Assembly (NCBI GenBank): GCA_016178705.1
Contig: JACOST010000021.1
Coordinates: 1-64,000, forward strand
Direction of reading: 5' to 3'
DNA from: Deltaproteobacteria bacterium
Lineage (GTDB): Bacteria; Desulfobacterota; Binatia; HRBIN30; JACQVA1
DNA: 64,000 bases
A program made the translations under genes and the position numbers. Shown one piece after another: positions 42,276 to 50,225 of the stretch; position 1 is the first letter of the stretch; each line of letters begins with the position of its first letter. The notes under the pieces were generated by a model. That model ran no database searches. It had not been told where the DNA came from and saw nothing but the letters and a program-made list of their open reading frames with translations.

Positions 42276-42685
42276 CCGCAGAACCACCACGACGCGAAGT
42301 TCTCCTTACCCTATACCGTCGCCATCATCTGGTGCGTGGGCACGTTGACCTTGACGACTTCACGGCGGATGCGATCCGCGATCCGACGGTGTGCACGCTC
42401 GCGGCGCGCACCAGCTACCGCGAAGATCCCACCGCCGAATATCCACAACGGTTTGGCGGACGCCTGCGCGTGCATCTGTACGGTGGCCGCGTTGTGGAGC
42501 ACCACCAGCCTGTCAACCGCAGTAGTGCCGAGTGCCCGCTGACCCGCGCCGAAGTCGAATCCAAGTTCCGTCGTAACGCCGCGCGGGCACTCAGCCGCGC
42601 CGCTGCAGACGCTGTTGTTGATGCCATCGATTCGCTGGAGCGATGCGCCAACCTTTCGGCCCTGACGCGACCGTTTCGACCGTAG
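42276..42685 (+). pseudogene. MmgE/PrpD-family C-terminal fragment, frameshifted
   Basis: From 42276 one frame reads PQNHHDAKFSLPYTVAII, a hallmark segment of MmgE/PrpD proteins (2-methylcitrate dehydratase/aconitate-decarboxylase fold). Near 42325-42335 the homology passes to another frame: LVRGHVDLDDFTADAIRDPTV...YPQRFGGRLRVHLYGGRVVEHHQPVNRS...PLTRAEVESKFRRNAARAL, the family C-terminus, ending 42685. The N-terminal two thirds are absent. A decayed gene end, with no remaining function expected. Confidence 0.75.
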
Positions 42686-42785
42686 GGTCCGCACTGCGGC
42701 CCTACGAACTACGCAAGCCTCCCCCTGGCCTGCTTGGCGGCAGCCGGAGTTTGTAGCGACCCGGCCTTCGGTGTTATCAGGGACC

Positions 42786-43124
42786 GTGCTTCAATCGCTC
42801 GTCCCCAACAAGCAAAAGATTGCGGGAGCAGCGATTGTTCTCGCGGCGATTTGGTTGTCTCAGTCGATCAACACCTACGTGTTCGGCACATTTCTCATGC
42901 CGCCAGATTCCATCGAGAGTTTCACCAGGATCTTTGCTGACAATCCAGAGGCCATGGAGAAGTTTGCAAAGGCGATTACTTCCATGATGAGCGCAAACAA
43001 GTACTTGATGGCGCTTGCTCCGGTTGTTCAATGGGTGGTGCGGGTGGCGTTCGCATATCTCGCCGCATGCATCATCATTGCGACCGCCACGCCGAAAGGC
43101 GAGCCTCCCACCAACGCCGTTTGA
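42786..43124 (+). CDS. Hypothetical small membrane protein
   Basis: 112 residues from GTG 42786 (AGGGA upstream; GTG 42771 is an alternative). Two hydrophobic helices, KIAGAAIVLAAIWLSQSINTYVF near the start and VVRVAFAYLAACIIIATA near the end, flank a Met-rich polar middle (FADNPEAMEKFAKAITSMMSANK). Base composition is closer to 50% GC than the neighbours, suggesting recent acquisition. No family recognised. Confidence 0.55.
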   Translation: MLQSLVPNKQKIAGAAIVLAAIWLSQSINTYVFGTFLMPPDSIESFTRIFADNPEAMEKFAKAITSMMSANKYLMALAPVVQWVVRVAFAYLAACIIIATATPKGEPPTNAV

Positions 43125-43202
43125 TTTCAAGACGACCCACTACGGCGGCGGCTCCCGCGTTGACAAACTGCGTCAAGCCGGGAAAGGTGACCGACAACTC
43201 AC

Positions 43203-44894
43203 ATGGCTGACGTACTCGATCTCTCGCGCGCCGCGCGCGTACGCAATCTCGACACACTGAGCCGCGAAACTTTCGATCTGCTCGTCATCGGCGGCGGCAT
43301 CACCGGCGCCGGCATTGCCCGCGACGCTGCGCTGCGCGGGTTGTCGGTGGCGTTAGTCGAGCGGCGCGACTTTGCGTGCGGTACCAGCAGCCGTTCGTCG
43401 AAACTGATTCACGGAGGCGTGCGCTATCTCGCGCAGGGCGACGTTGGCCTCGTGCTCGAAGCCGCCAGCGAGCGGCGCAGCGTGCGGCGCATCGCGCCCC
43501 ATCTTGCCCGCCCGATGCACATGCTGGTGCCGATCTACAGCCGCGGTGGTTACGCCAAGCTCAGTGTCGGGCTGCTCGCCTACGACCGCCTCGCCAAGGT
43601 CGCCAAGGACGAGCGCTATCGCATGCTCGATCGCGCCGCCGCGCTGGCTCACGAACCGGCGCTGCGCGCCGACAATCTGTACGGTGCGGGGCTGTACTAC
43701 GAATACGTGACCGACGACGCTCGTCTGGTCATCGCCACCATCAAATCGGCGGCGGCGCTCGGCGCCGTGGTGGCGAACTACGTCGAGGTCACCGGCTTCG
43801 TCACCGAGGGCGATCGCATTACGGCTGCGACACTATGCGATCAGCAGGCGGGCGCGACGCTGACGGCGCGCGCGCGCGTGATCGTCAACGCCGCAGGGCC
43901 GTGGGTGGACGACGTCCGGTTGCTGTACGGCCACGGCGAGCAGCGTCGCCTGCGACCGAGCAAGGGCATCCATGTGGTGGTGCCGCACGCGCGATTGCCA
44001 GTCTCGCGCATCGTCGTGATGCAGACGCCGGACAAGCGGTCGATCTTTTGCGTGCCGCGCGGCGACACCGTCTACCTCGGCACCACCGACACCGACTACA
44101 GAGGCCGGCTCGACGATCCGGAAATCACACGCGACGATGTGTCGTACTTGCTCGACGCGGCGAACGCGACGTTCGGGATCGAGCCACTCACGTTCGATGA
44201 TGTGGTTGGGGCATGGGCCGGTCTGCGCCCGTTGCTGCATGAGGCGGGCAAGAAGCCGGCCGAGCTGTCGCGCAAGGACGAGATCATGGTGAACGCCGGC
44301 GGCATGATCTCGATCGCCGGCGGTAAGCTCACGACGTTTCGCAAGATGGCCGAGCGCATCGGGGCGCTGGTCGAGACGCGGTTGCGCGAGCAGGGTCGGC
44401 CGTTGCCGACCAAGCGCGGCGACAGCGACAGCGCGACGCTGTGCGGCGGTGACACCGGCGACGACGTGGCGGCATACGCGGAGCGCTTGTCCGCGCGCTG
44501 GTCCGCCGTGCCGGCCGACATCGTCGGGCGATTGGTTGCCCTCTACGGCAGCGAAGCTGAACGCGTCTTGGAGATGATGGACTCTGAACCTGTGCTCGCA
44601 GCGCGTTGCGCCCCGGCGTCGGCCGTCACACGTGCCGAAGTGACCTATGCGCTGCGCGCCGAGATGGTGTTGGAACTGGACGACTTCCTCGAACGGCGCA
44701 GCCGCGTGATGCTCTACGGTCTCGACAACGGCCTCAGCGCGGCGCCGTCGGTCGCGCGGATCATCGGGGCGGCGCACGGTTGGAGTGAAACGCAGATCGC
44801 CGAAGCGGTCGCGCGCTATCATGCCCACGTGCGCGACGTGAAGAGCTTCCAGACCGAGCAGCTGGCCCCGGCGGCGAGCGCCGCGCATGCGTGA
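43203..44894 (+). CDS. glpD: FAD-dependent glycerol-3-phosphate dehydrogenase
   Basis: 563 residues. FAD-binding DLLVIGGGITGAGIARDAALRG near the N-terminus, then DFACGTSSRSSKLIHGGVRYLAQGD, the family signature, AAGPWVDD, KGIHVVVPHARLP, FCVPRGDTVYLGTTDTDY and a C-terminal DAO_C helical domain. It oxidises sn-glycerol-3-phosphate to DHAP and passes electrons to quinone at the inner membrane. It overlaps by 8 bp a FAD oxidase gene of the alkyl-DHAP-synthase type, so the two probably act on linked C3 metabolites. Confidence 0.94.
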   Translation: MADVLDLSRAARVRNLDTLSRETFDLLVIGGGITGAGIARDAALRGLSVALVERRDFACGTSSRSSKLIHGGVRYLAQGDVGLVLEAASERRSVRRIAPHLARPMHMLVPIYSRGGYAKLSVGLLAYDRLAKVAKDERYRMLDRAAALAHEPALRADNLYGAGLYYEYVTDDARLVIATIKSAAALGAVVANYVEVTGFVTEGDRITAATLCDQQAGATLTARARVIVNAAGPWVDDVRLLYGHGEQRRLRPSKGIHVVVPHARLPVSRIVVMQTPDKRSIFCVPRGDTVYLGTTDTDYRGRLDDPEITRDDVSYLLDAANATFGIEPLTFDDVVGAWAGLRPLLHEAGKKPAELSRKDEIMVNAGGMISIAGGKLTTFRKMAERIGALVETRLREQGRPLPTKRGDSDSATLCGGDTGDDVAAYAERLSARWSAVPADIVGRLVALYGSEAERVLEMMDSEPVLAARCAPASAVTRAEVTYALRAEMVLELDDFLERRSRVMLYGLDNGLSAAPSVARIIGAAHGWSETQIAEAVARYHAHVRDVKSFQTEQLAPAASAAHA

Positions 44895-46299
44895 GCCTCA
44901 ACGAATTCGCGACGACCTCACCCAGCGACTCGGCGCTGACGCCGTGCGCTGGGACGAGGCGACATTGCGCGAGCACAGCCACGATTGGTGGATGATCGCG
45001 CAACTCCGATTGCTGCGCGAGACGCTGACCGCACGACCGGCGTGCGTGGTGAGCCCGGCCGACACCGCGCAGGTGTCGCAGACGCTCGCCTACGCCAACG
45101 AGCACCGCATCGCGGTGGTGCCGTTCGGTGCCGGCTCGGGGGTGTGCGGTGCGGTGTTGCCTGCCGCCGGTACGATTGTCGTCGATCTGCGCCGCATGAA
45201 CCGCGTGCTCGACATCAACGAGACCGCGCTCAGCGTGCGCGTGCAGCCGGGCATGATGGGTCCGGCGTTCGAAGCCGCGCTCAACGCGCGCGGATACTCG
45301 ATGCGACACTTCCCGCAGTCGATCGATCTCTCCACTGTCGGCGGTTGGGTGGCGACGCGCGCGGCGGGGCAGTTCTCGTCACGCTACGGTTCGATCGAAG
45401 ACCTGCTGCTGGCGCTCGAAGTCGCGCTGCCCGACGGCCGCGTCGTCCACACGCGCGTCGGTCCGCGCAGTGCGACCGGCCCCGATCTGCGCCAGCTCTT
45501 CCTCGGCTCGGAAGGCACGCTCGGCATCTTCACCGAGTTGACATTGCGCATCTTGCCGTTGCCCGAGAGTCAAGTGCTGCAGAGTTTCAGCTTCGCCGAC
45601 TTCGACGCCGGGCTCGAGGCGCTTCGCGCGATCGTGCGCGCCGGGTGGCGCCCGCCGGTGCTACGGCTCTACGACGGCATCGAGAGCGGCCGCCTGTTCG
45701 GCGATGTCAGCACCGGAACCAACGCCATCTTGCTGGTGCTCTCGGAGGGACCGGCCGCGCTGACCGCTGTTGAGATCGACGGCTGCCGCCAAGCCTGCGC
45801 GGCGCACGGCGGCACGATTGCGGGCGAGGCACCGACCGCACGCTGGCTGGCGGAGCGCAACCACGTACCCGGCTTCGAACCGTTTCTGAAGAAGGGCATC
45901 GTGCTCGATACGATCGAGGTGGCGACCACGTGGGATCGCATTCACGATCTCTATCGGGAAGTGATCGCCGCCATCAACACCGTGCCGAGCGTGGTGATGG
46001 CATCGGGGCACAGCTCGCACAGCTACGCGCAGGGGACGAATATCTACTTCACCTTCGTCGCGCGCCCCGACGATCCGGCGCAAGCCGAACCGACGTACTT
46101 CGCGTGTTGGGAGAAAACGATGGAGGCGACGCTGCGCGTCGGCGGTACCATCGCGCACCATCACGGCATCGGCCGCGTGCGATCCCGTTGGCTGAAGGAC
46201 GAGCTCGGCAGCGTTGGTCTCGATCTGTTGCGCGCCCTCAAGCGCGCGGTCGATCCAAACAGCATCATGAATCCCGGCGCGCTGCTGCCGGAGGGCTAA
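44887..46299 (+). CDS. FAD-binding oxidase, alkyldihydroxyacetonephosphate synthase-like
   Basis: 470 residues. The PCMH-type FAD domain has RPACVVSPADTAQVSQTLAYAN, VVPFGAGSGVCGAV and HFPQSIDLSTVGGWVATRAAGQFSSRYGSIEDL; the C-terminal domain has GHSSHSYAQGTNIYFTF and GGTIAHHHGIGRVRSRW. The His-His-His-Gly segment is the catalytic signature of alkyl-DHAP synthases (ether-bond formation) rather than of plain glycolate or lactate oxidases. Its start overlaps glpD, which would produce or consume the DHAP backbone. True ether-lipid activity would also need a DHAP acyltransferase and a fatty alcohol supply, not seen here. Confidence 0.85.
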   Translation: MREPQRIRDDLTQRLGADAVRWDEATLREHSHDWWMIAQLRLLRETLTARPACVVSPADTAQVSQTLAYANEHRIAVVPFGAGSGVCGAVLPAAGTIVVDLRRMNRVLDINETALSVRVQPGMMGPAFEAALNARGYSMRHFPQSIDLSTVGGWVATRAAGQFSSRYGSIEDLLLALEVALPDGRVVHTRVGPRSATGPDLRQLFLGSEGTLGIFTELTLRILPLPESQVLQSFSFADFDAGLEALRAIVRAGWRPPVLRLYDGIESGRLFGDVSTGTNAILLVLSEGPAALTAVEIDGCRQACAAHGGTIAGEAPTARWLAERNHVPGFEPFLKKGIVLDTIEVATTWDRIHDLYREVIAAINTVPSVVMASGHSSHSYAQGTNIYFTFVARPDDPAQAEPTYFACWEKTMEATLRVGGTIAHHHGIGRVRSRWLKDELGSVGLDLLRALKRAVDPNSIMNPGALLPEG

Positions 46300-46364
46300 C
46301 CTCGCGGTTGTTCCTGCGAAAACCGTGGCGGACGCGGTCTGGACAAGAGGGATTTGTCCTCATC

Positions 46365-47447
46365 ATGTTCGAAAGACCACCGTCCTACCTAGTGCTGGCG
46401 ATCGCCCTCCTGGTGTGCTGCCGATCAGCATACGCCGCTGACGACGGAGGTCAGCTCTACGAAGACGCGTGCGCAACGTGTCACGGTCACGACGGCCGCG
46501 GCGCGCCGCAGGGTTCGGGCATCGCCGTCCCGTTGCCCGACTTCACTGATTGCAACACGGTGACGCGCGAGGCGGACGCCGACTGGGGCGTGCTGGCGAC
46601 ACACGGCGGTGTGGCGCTCGGCATGTCGCCGCAAATGCCGGCGTTCGGTGACGTATTGAGCCGCGACGAGGTGCAAGCGATCCTCGACTACATCCGTTCG
46701 TTCTGCCGCGATCCGGACTGGCCGCGTGGTGAGTTGAACTTTCGCCGGCCGGTGTTCGTCAGTAAGGCGTTTCCGGAAGACGAAGCGGTCGTTGCCCCGA
46801 CGGTCGCCCAAGGCCGCGGCGAGCGCGCTGCCGCCGCTGAGGTGTCGATCGAGGGGCGCATCGGCGCGCGCGGTCAGATCGAATTGACCGTGCCGATCGA
46901 GCTGATCGACCACACGAGCGGGCCGACGGTCGGCGGCCTCGGTGACCTCGCGCTGGCGTACACGCAGGTGGTGTTCGCGTCGTTGCCGGCGCGCTCGATC
47001 GTGTCGCTGGCGACGGATCTGATCGTGCCGTCGGGCGATCGAAGCCGCGGACTTGGTGACGGCACGACGACCTTCGCGCCGGCGTTGCTGAGCGGGCACG
47101 GATTGCCCGGCGGTTTCGTGCTGCAAACGCAGTTCAGCGCGGTGTTGCCGATCGATGCGAACCGCGCCCCGCGGCGCTTCCTCTATCGCTTCGCCCTGCA
47201 GTATCCACTCGGTGCACGCAAGAACGCGTTGGTGCCAGCGCTCGAATTCGAGTCGGCGCAGAAGATCGCCGGCACGTTTCAGGATTACACCGTCCTTGCG
47301 CCGACGCTGTACATCCCGCTCAGCCAACGTGGCCATCTCGCAATCGGCATCGGTGCGCAGATTCCGGTGAGCGACCATCGCCCGTTCGACTATCGCGTCG
47401 GCGCGTTCCTCCTGTGGGAGTATCTCGACGGCGGGTTGTGGTGGTGA
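46365..47447 (+). CDS. Cytochrome c domain fused to an outer-membrane-type beta-sheet domain
   Basis: 360 residues. A signal peptide (YLVLAIALLVCCRSAYA) is followed by a single c-type cytochrome with heme site CATCH (about residues 36-40) and a distal Met in MSPQMPAFGDVLSRDEVQAILDYIRSF. From about 145 the protein turns into repeated amphipathic strands (QIELTVPIELIDH, LALAYTQVVFASLPARS, FVLQTQFSAVLPID, FALQYPLGARK) ending in aromatic YLDGGLWW, as outer-membrane barrels do. A periplasmic electron carrier tethered to the outer membrane is inferred. Start ATG 46365; weak ribosome site. Confidence 0.75.
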   Translation: MFERPPSYLVLAIALLVCCRSAYAADDGGQLYEDACATCHGHDGRGAPQGSGIAVPLPDFTDCNTVTREADADWGVLATHGGVALGMSPQMPAFGDVLSRDEVQAILDYIRSFCRDPDWPRGELNFRRPVFVSKAFPEDEAVVAPTVAQGRGERAAAAEVSIEGRIGARGQIELTVPIELIDHTSGPTVGGLGDLALAYTQVVFASLPARSIVSLATDLIVPSGDRSRGLGDGTTTFAPALLSGHGLPGGFVLQTQFSAVLPIDANRAPRRFLYRFALQYPLGARKNALVPALEFESAQKIAGTFQDYTVLAPTLYIPLSQRGHLAIGIGAQIPVSDHRPFDYRVGAFLLWEYLDGGLWW

Positions 47448-47472
47448 GTGGGGCTGCGGGCAAAGACCGCAT

Positions 47473-47644
47473 CGGCTTTGCACGAGAAGGCCCTCGATAC
47501 GATCGCTTCGCGATCTACTCGGGCAAACGGTTATTGGGTTCCGGGAGAAGAAAAACCGCTTCCCCGAGTAGCAGTTCCTGAGTAGAAGCCGGAGGCTTCG
47601 TATCGAAGGGCTGCGTATCGAGGGGCAGTTTGTGTACAAAGCCG
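47473..47644 (+). repeat. MITE-like dispersed inverted-repeat element, copy 2
   Basis: Terminal words CGGCTTTGCACGAGAAG and CCCTCGATACG on the left are answered by CGTATCGAGGGGC and CAAAGCCG on the right. The interior (CTCGGGCAAACGG, GAGAAGAAAAACCGCTTCCC, GAGTAGAAGCCGGAGGCTTC) closely matches copy 1 at 29881-30021. The right end is partly duplicated (GTATCGAAGGGC then GTATCGAGGGGC). Non-coding; it separates the cytochrome gene from the stress-protein gene. Confidence 0.72.
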
Positions 47645-47717
47645 CCCGCCCGTATCAGAGGTCGCCTTGCTGCCGCGCGCGCGAAAGTGGTAGAGCCGAG
47701 ACAGAAATGGAGGCGTG

Positions 47718-48557
47718 ATGATCAAAACGATCCTCGTCGGCCTCGACGGTTCGGAACACGCGCGCACCGCGATGCGGTACGCGTTCTGGTTGGGGGAGCG
47801 ATTGGGCGCCCGGGTGATCGGGCTGCACGTGATCGACATCGTCTCCATCGAAGGTTCGTTCTTTCACGACATCTCCGGTTCGCTCGGTTTTGAGCCCTAC
47901 CTCGACTTCAGCTCCAAGATGCGCGAGGTGCTGCACGAGCGCGGGCAAGCGTTGCTGCAAGACTTTGAGGCGCAGGCGAGCGCGCGCGGTGTCGCGCACG
48001 ACCAGGCGCTCGCCATGGGCGTGGTCGCCAACGAGATCTGCGAGCGCGCGCGCACGGCCGATCTAGTCGTCATCGGTCATCGCGGCGTCAACGAGAAGTT
48101 CTCCACCGGCCTGCTCGGCGGCACGGCGGAAAGCGTGACTCGTAAATCGCCGAAGCCCGTGTTTGTCTGCAACTTGGAATTTCATGAGTGCGCCAACCCG
48201 TTGCTTGCGTATGACGGCAGCCAACGCGCGGCCGCTGCGATGCAGTCGGCGGCGGAGTTCTGCACCACGCTATCGTTGCCGCTGACCGTGCTCTCGGTCA
48301 ACAAGGACGAGCAAGCCGGCCGCAAGGAGCTCGACGAAGCGGAAACCTATCTGCGCTCGTATCAGATCAAGACCCAGTACGAGCTGCAGCAGACCGGCAA
48401 TGCGCCCGAGCGCATCGCCAACTTCATCAAAGAGCGGAGTCACGGTCTGCTCTTCATCGGCGCCTATGGCCACAGCCGCATCATTGAGATGGTACTCGGC
48501 AGTACCACCGAGTACGTGCTGCGCAACGCGGCCTGCCCGGTGTTTCTGAATCGCTAG
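47718..48557 (+). CDS. Universal stress protein with two UspA domains
   Basis: 279 residues. Domain 1 begins IKTILVGLDGSEHARTAMRYAFWLGERLGARVIGLHV and has VVIGHRGVNEKFSTGLLGGTAESVTRKSPKPVFV. Domain 2 starts near NPLLAYDGSQRAAAAMQSAAEF and ends LLFIGAYGHSRIIEMVLGSTTEYVLRNAACPVFL; the G-x2-G-x9-GS/T pattern indicates ATP binding in both halves. A cytosolic stress or energy-state sensor by family. ATG 47718 with GGAGG 4 nt upstream. Confidence 0.93.
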   Translation: MIKTILVGLDGSEHARTAMRYAFWLGERLGARVIGLHVIDIVSIEGSFFHDISGSLGFEPYLDFSSKMREVLHERGQALLQDFEAQASARGVAHDQALAMGVVANEICERARTADLVVIGHRGVNEKFSTGLLGGTAESVTRKSPKPVFVCNLEFHECANPLLAYDGSQRAAAAMQSAAEFCTTLSLPLTVLSVNKDEQAGRKELDEAETYLRSYQIKTQYELQQTGNAPERIANFIKERSHGLLFIGAYGHSRIIEMVLGSTTEYVLRNAACPVFLNR

Positions 48558-48615
48558 GTTTCTCGTCTCTGGTTTGTGGTTCGTGGTTTCTGGTTGAGTG
48601 AGTGGAAAGGACGCG

Positions 48616-49557
48616 ATGGACATTTCGACTGTGCGCGAGTTGGCGCGCCGCTTTCGCAACTGGGGCAAATGGGGTGCCGAGGACGAGATCGGTACGCTCA
48701 ACTACGTCACGCCGGAGAAGATCGTCGCGGCGGCCAAGCTGGTGAAGCAGGGGAAGGTGTTCGGTCTGGCGATTCCGTTCGACAGCAACGGCCCGCAGAG
48801 CGGCTTCGGCGGCCGCCACAACCCGCTGCACGTCATGCTGCAAGACGGCGGTGACATCGCCAGCGGCGCACAGGATTTCCTTCCCGGCCTGCGCTACTGC
48901 GACGACGCGATCACCATGCCGCTGCAGTGCGCGACGCAGTGGGACGCGCTGGCGCACATCTACTTCGACGGCAAGATGTACAACGACCGTGGCCCCGAGC
49001 TGGTCAACAGCACCGGCGCGAAGAAGAACTCGATCGACAAGCTCAAGTCGAAGGTTGTCAGCCGCGGCGTGCTGCTCGACATCCCGCGGCTGAAGAACAA
49101 GCCGTGGCTCGAACCGGGCGAAGCGATTCTGCCGGCCGATCTCGATGCCGCGGCGAGCCGCGAAAAGGTTGCGATCGGCCGTGGCGATATCGTGCTGATT
49201 CGCACCGGGCAGATGGCGCAGGTGAGGGCGGAGAAGAAATGGGGTCAGTACGCCGGCGGTTCGGCGCCGGGGCTGAGTCTCACCTGCGCCGAGTGGCTCG
49301 CCACCCACGAGATCGCCGGCTACGCCACCGACACGTGGGGGACAGAGGTGATTCCGAACGAAACCTCCGACGTGTTCCAGCCGTTGCACTGTGTCGCGAT
49401 CGTAAACATGGGCATCCTCGTCGGCGAGATCTTCGACCTGGAGGAGTTGGCCGCCGACTGCGCGGCGGATGGTGTCTACGAGTTCATGTTCGTTGCGCCG
49501 CCGTTGCCAGTCACCGGCGCGGTCGGCTCGCCGGTGAATCCGCATGCGATCAAGTGA
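48616..49557 (+). CDS. Cyclase-family hydrolase (kynurenine-formamidase-like)
   Basis: 313 residues of the PF04199 cyclase family. Metal-site region CATQWDALAHIYFDGKMYN (His/Asp ligands in the TQWDALAH helix) and VIPNETSDVFQPLHCVAIVNMGILVGEIFDLEELAADC near the end, with AEWLATHEIAGYATDTWGTE. Members hydrolyse formamides or cyclic amides; this long variant with the opening FRNWGKWGAEDEIGTLNYVTPEKI is common in actinobacteria and proteobacteria and poorly characterised. ATG 48616 with AAAGGA upstream. Confidence 0.88.
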   Translation: MDISTVRELARRFRNWGKWGAEDEIGTLNYVTPEKIVAAAKLVKQGKVFGLAIPFDSNGPQSGFGGRHNPLHVMLQDGGDIASGAQDFLPGLRYCDDAITMPLQCATQWDALAHIYFDGKMYNDRGPELVNSTGAKKNSIDKLKSKVVSRGVLLDIPRLKNKPWLEPGEAILPADLDAAASREKVAIGRGDIVLIRTGQMAQVRAEKKWGQYAGGSAPGLSLTCAEWLATHEIAGYATDTWGTEVIPNETSDVFQPLHCVAIVNMGILVGEIFDLEELAADCAADGVYEFMFVAPPLPVTGAVGSPVNPHAIK

Positions 49558-49782
49558 AGGCACCGCGCCCCGGTTCTCCTCATCTCTTGCGCCGGGCATC
49601 CGGCTCCACGGCTTGCGACAATCACGACTGCCATCAGCGGGAACTCCCGCCGAGGCCGTCGCGTGCGGAACAGCAGCGCATCATTGGCGGGAACGCAGCA
49701 GTGGAATCACCGAGGTAGTCGCGCGAGGCCGACTCACAGTGGCGCGCCCCATTTGCCCGGCTCCGGGCGCGGAAGGAGGAGC

Positions 49783-49818
49783 CTGAGGAGGGAACCATCG
49801 CCATGGTTCCCTCCTCAG
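49783..49818. repeat. Perfect 16-bp inverted repeat with 4-base loop
   Basis: CTGAGGAGGGAACCAT is followed by CGCC and then its exact reverse complement. It lies 226 bp after the cyclase stop codon. Strong enough to fold as RNA or cruciform DNA; without a following T-run it is not a standard intrinsic terminator. Confidence 0.75.
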
Positions 49819-49912
49819 AGGGGCGCAGGGGCGAAGCCCCGCATCCGATGACCGCGGTCCGAGTGGGCAAGGGCAGGGTCATCCGATGGAGGTGGGCTCG
49901 TCGAAGCTCGGA

Positions 49913-49945
49913 GCGAGGGAAAACCGAGGCGCGGTTTTCCCTCGC
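49913..49945. repeat. Perfect 13-bp inverted repeat with 7-base loop
   Basis: GCGAGGGAAAACC pairs with GGTTTTCCCTCGC around GAGGCGC. It sits 95 bp after the previous hairpin in the same gene-free stretch. Confidence 0.75.
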
Positions 49946-50225
49946 GCTCCCTTTCGCTTTCGCTGCGCTCCGCCATGGGCCGCGGCATTGTGAGCCGGCC
50001 TCACGCGCGCGGTGCCACCAGCCGCAGCGAAGCTACATGCCAATGCTGCGCTGCCGAGCGCTGAGGGCGGCCTCTGAGGTAGCGACGCGATCGGCGTCGC
50101 TCTCGCCGACATCGGAGTTCCGGCTCTCCGTGGAGGGGCGCAGGGGCGAAAGCCCCGCGTCCAAGGGTTGGGTTGGCGCGCCGCACCAATTTGTGTACAG
50201 CTCTCGCCGCGGAAGGAACGTGACG

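Larger units (their letters stand above)
49558..50225 (+). other. Gene-free stretch with palindromes and direct repeats
   Basis: About 670 bp with no gene I accept, although a frame continuous with the following dehydrogenase stays open. Contents: a perfect 16-bp hairpin (49783-49798 with 49803-49818, loop CGCC), a perfect 13-bp hairpin (49913-49925 with 49933-49945, 7-base loop), and two direct copies of a 29-30-bp sequence with GGGGCGAAGCCCC-type core (49818-49846 and 50133-50162). The first hairpin could end transcription of the cyclase gene, but no T-tract follows it. Confidence 0.6.

Noticed and set aside
49783-49818. Intrinsic terminator of the cyclase gene
   Set aside because: The stem is strong but lies 226 bp past the stop codon and has no T-run on either strand.
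49803-50225. In-frame N-terminal extension of the acyl-CoA dehydrogenase by 141 codons
   Set aside because: It translates hairpins and direct repeats, matches no dehydrogenase domain, and ATG 50226 has a good ribosome site and the canonical family start.
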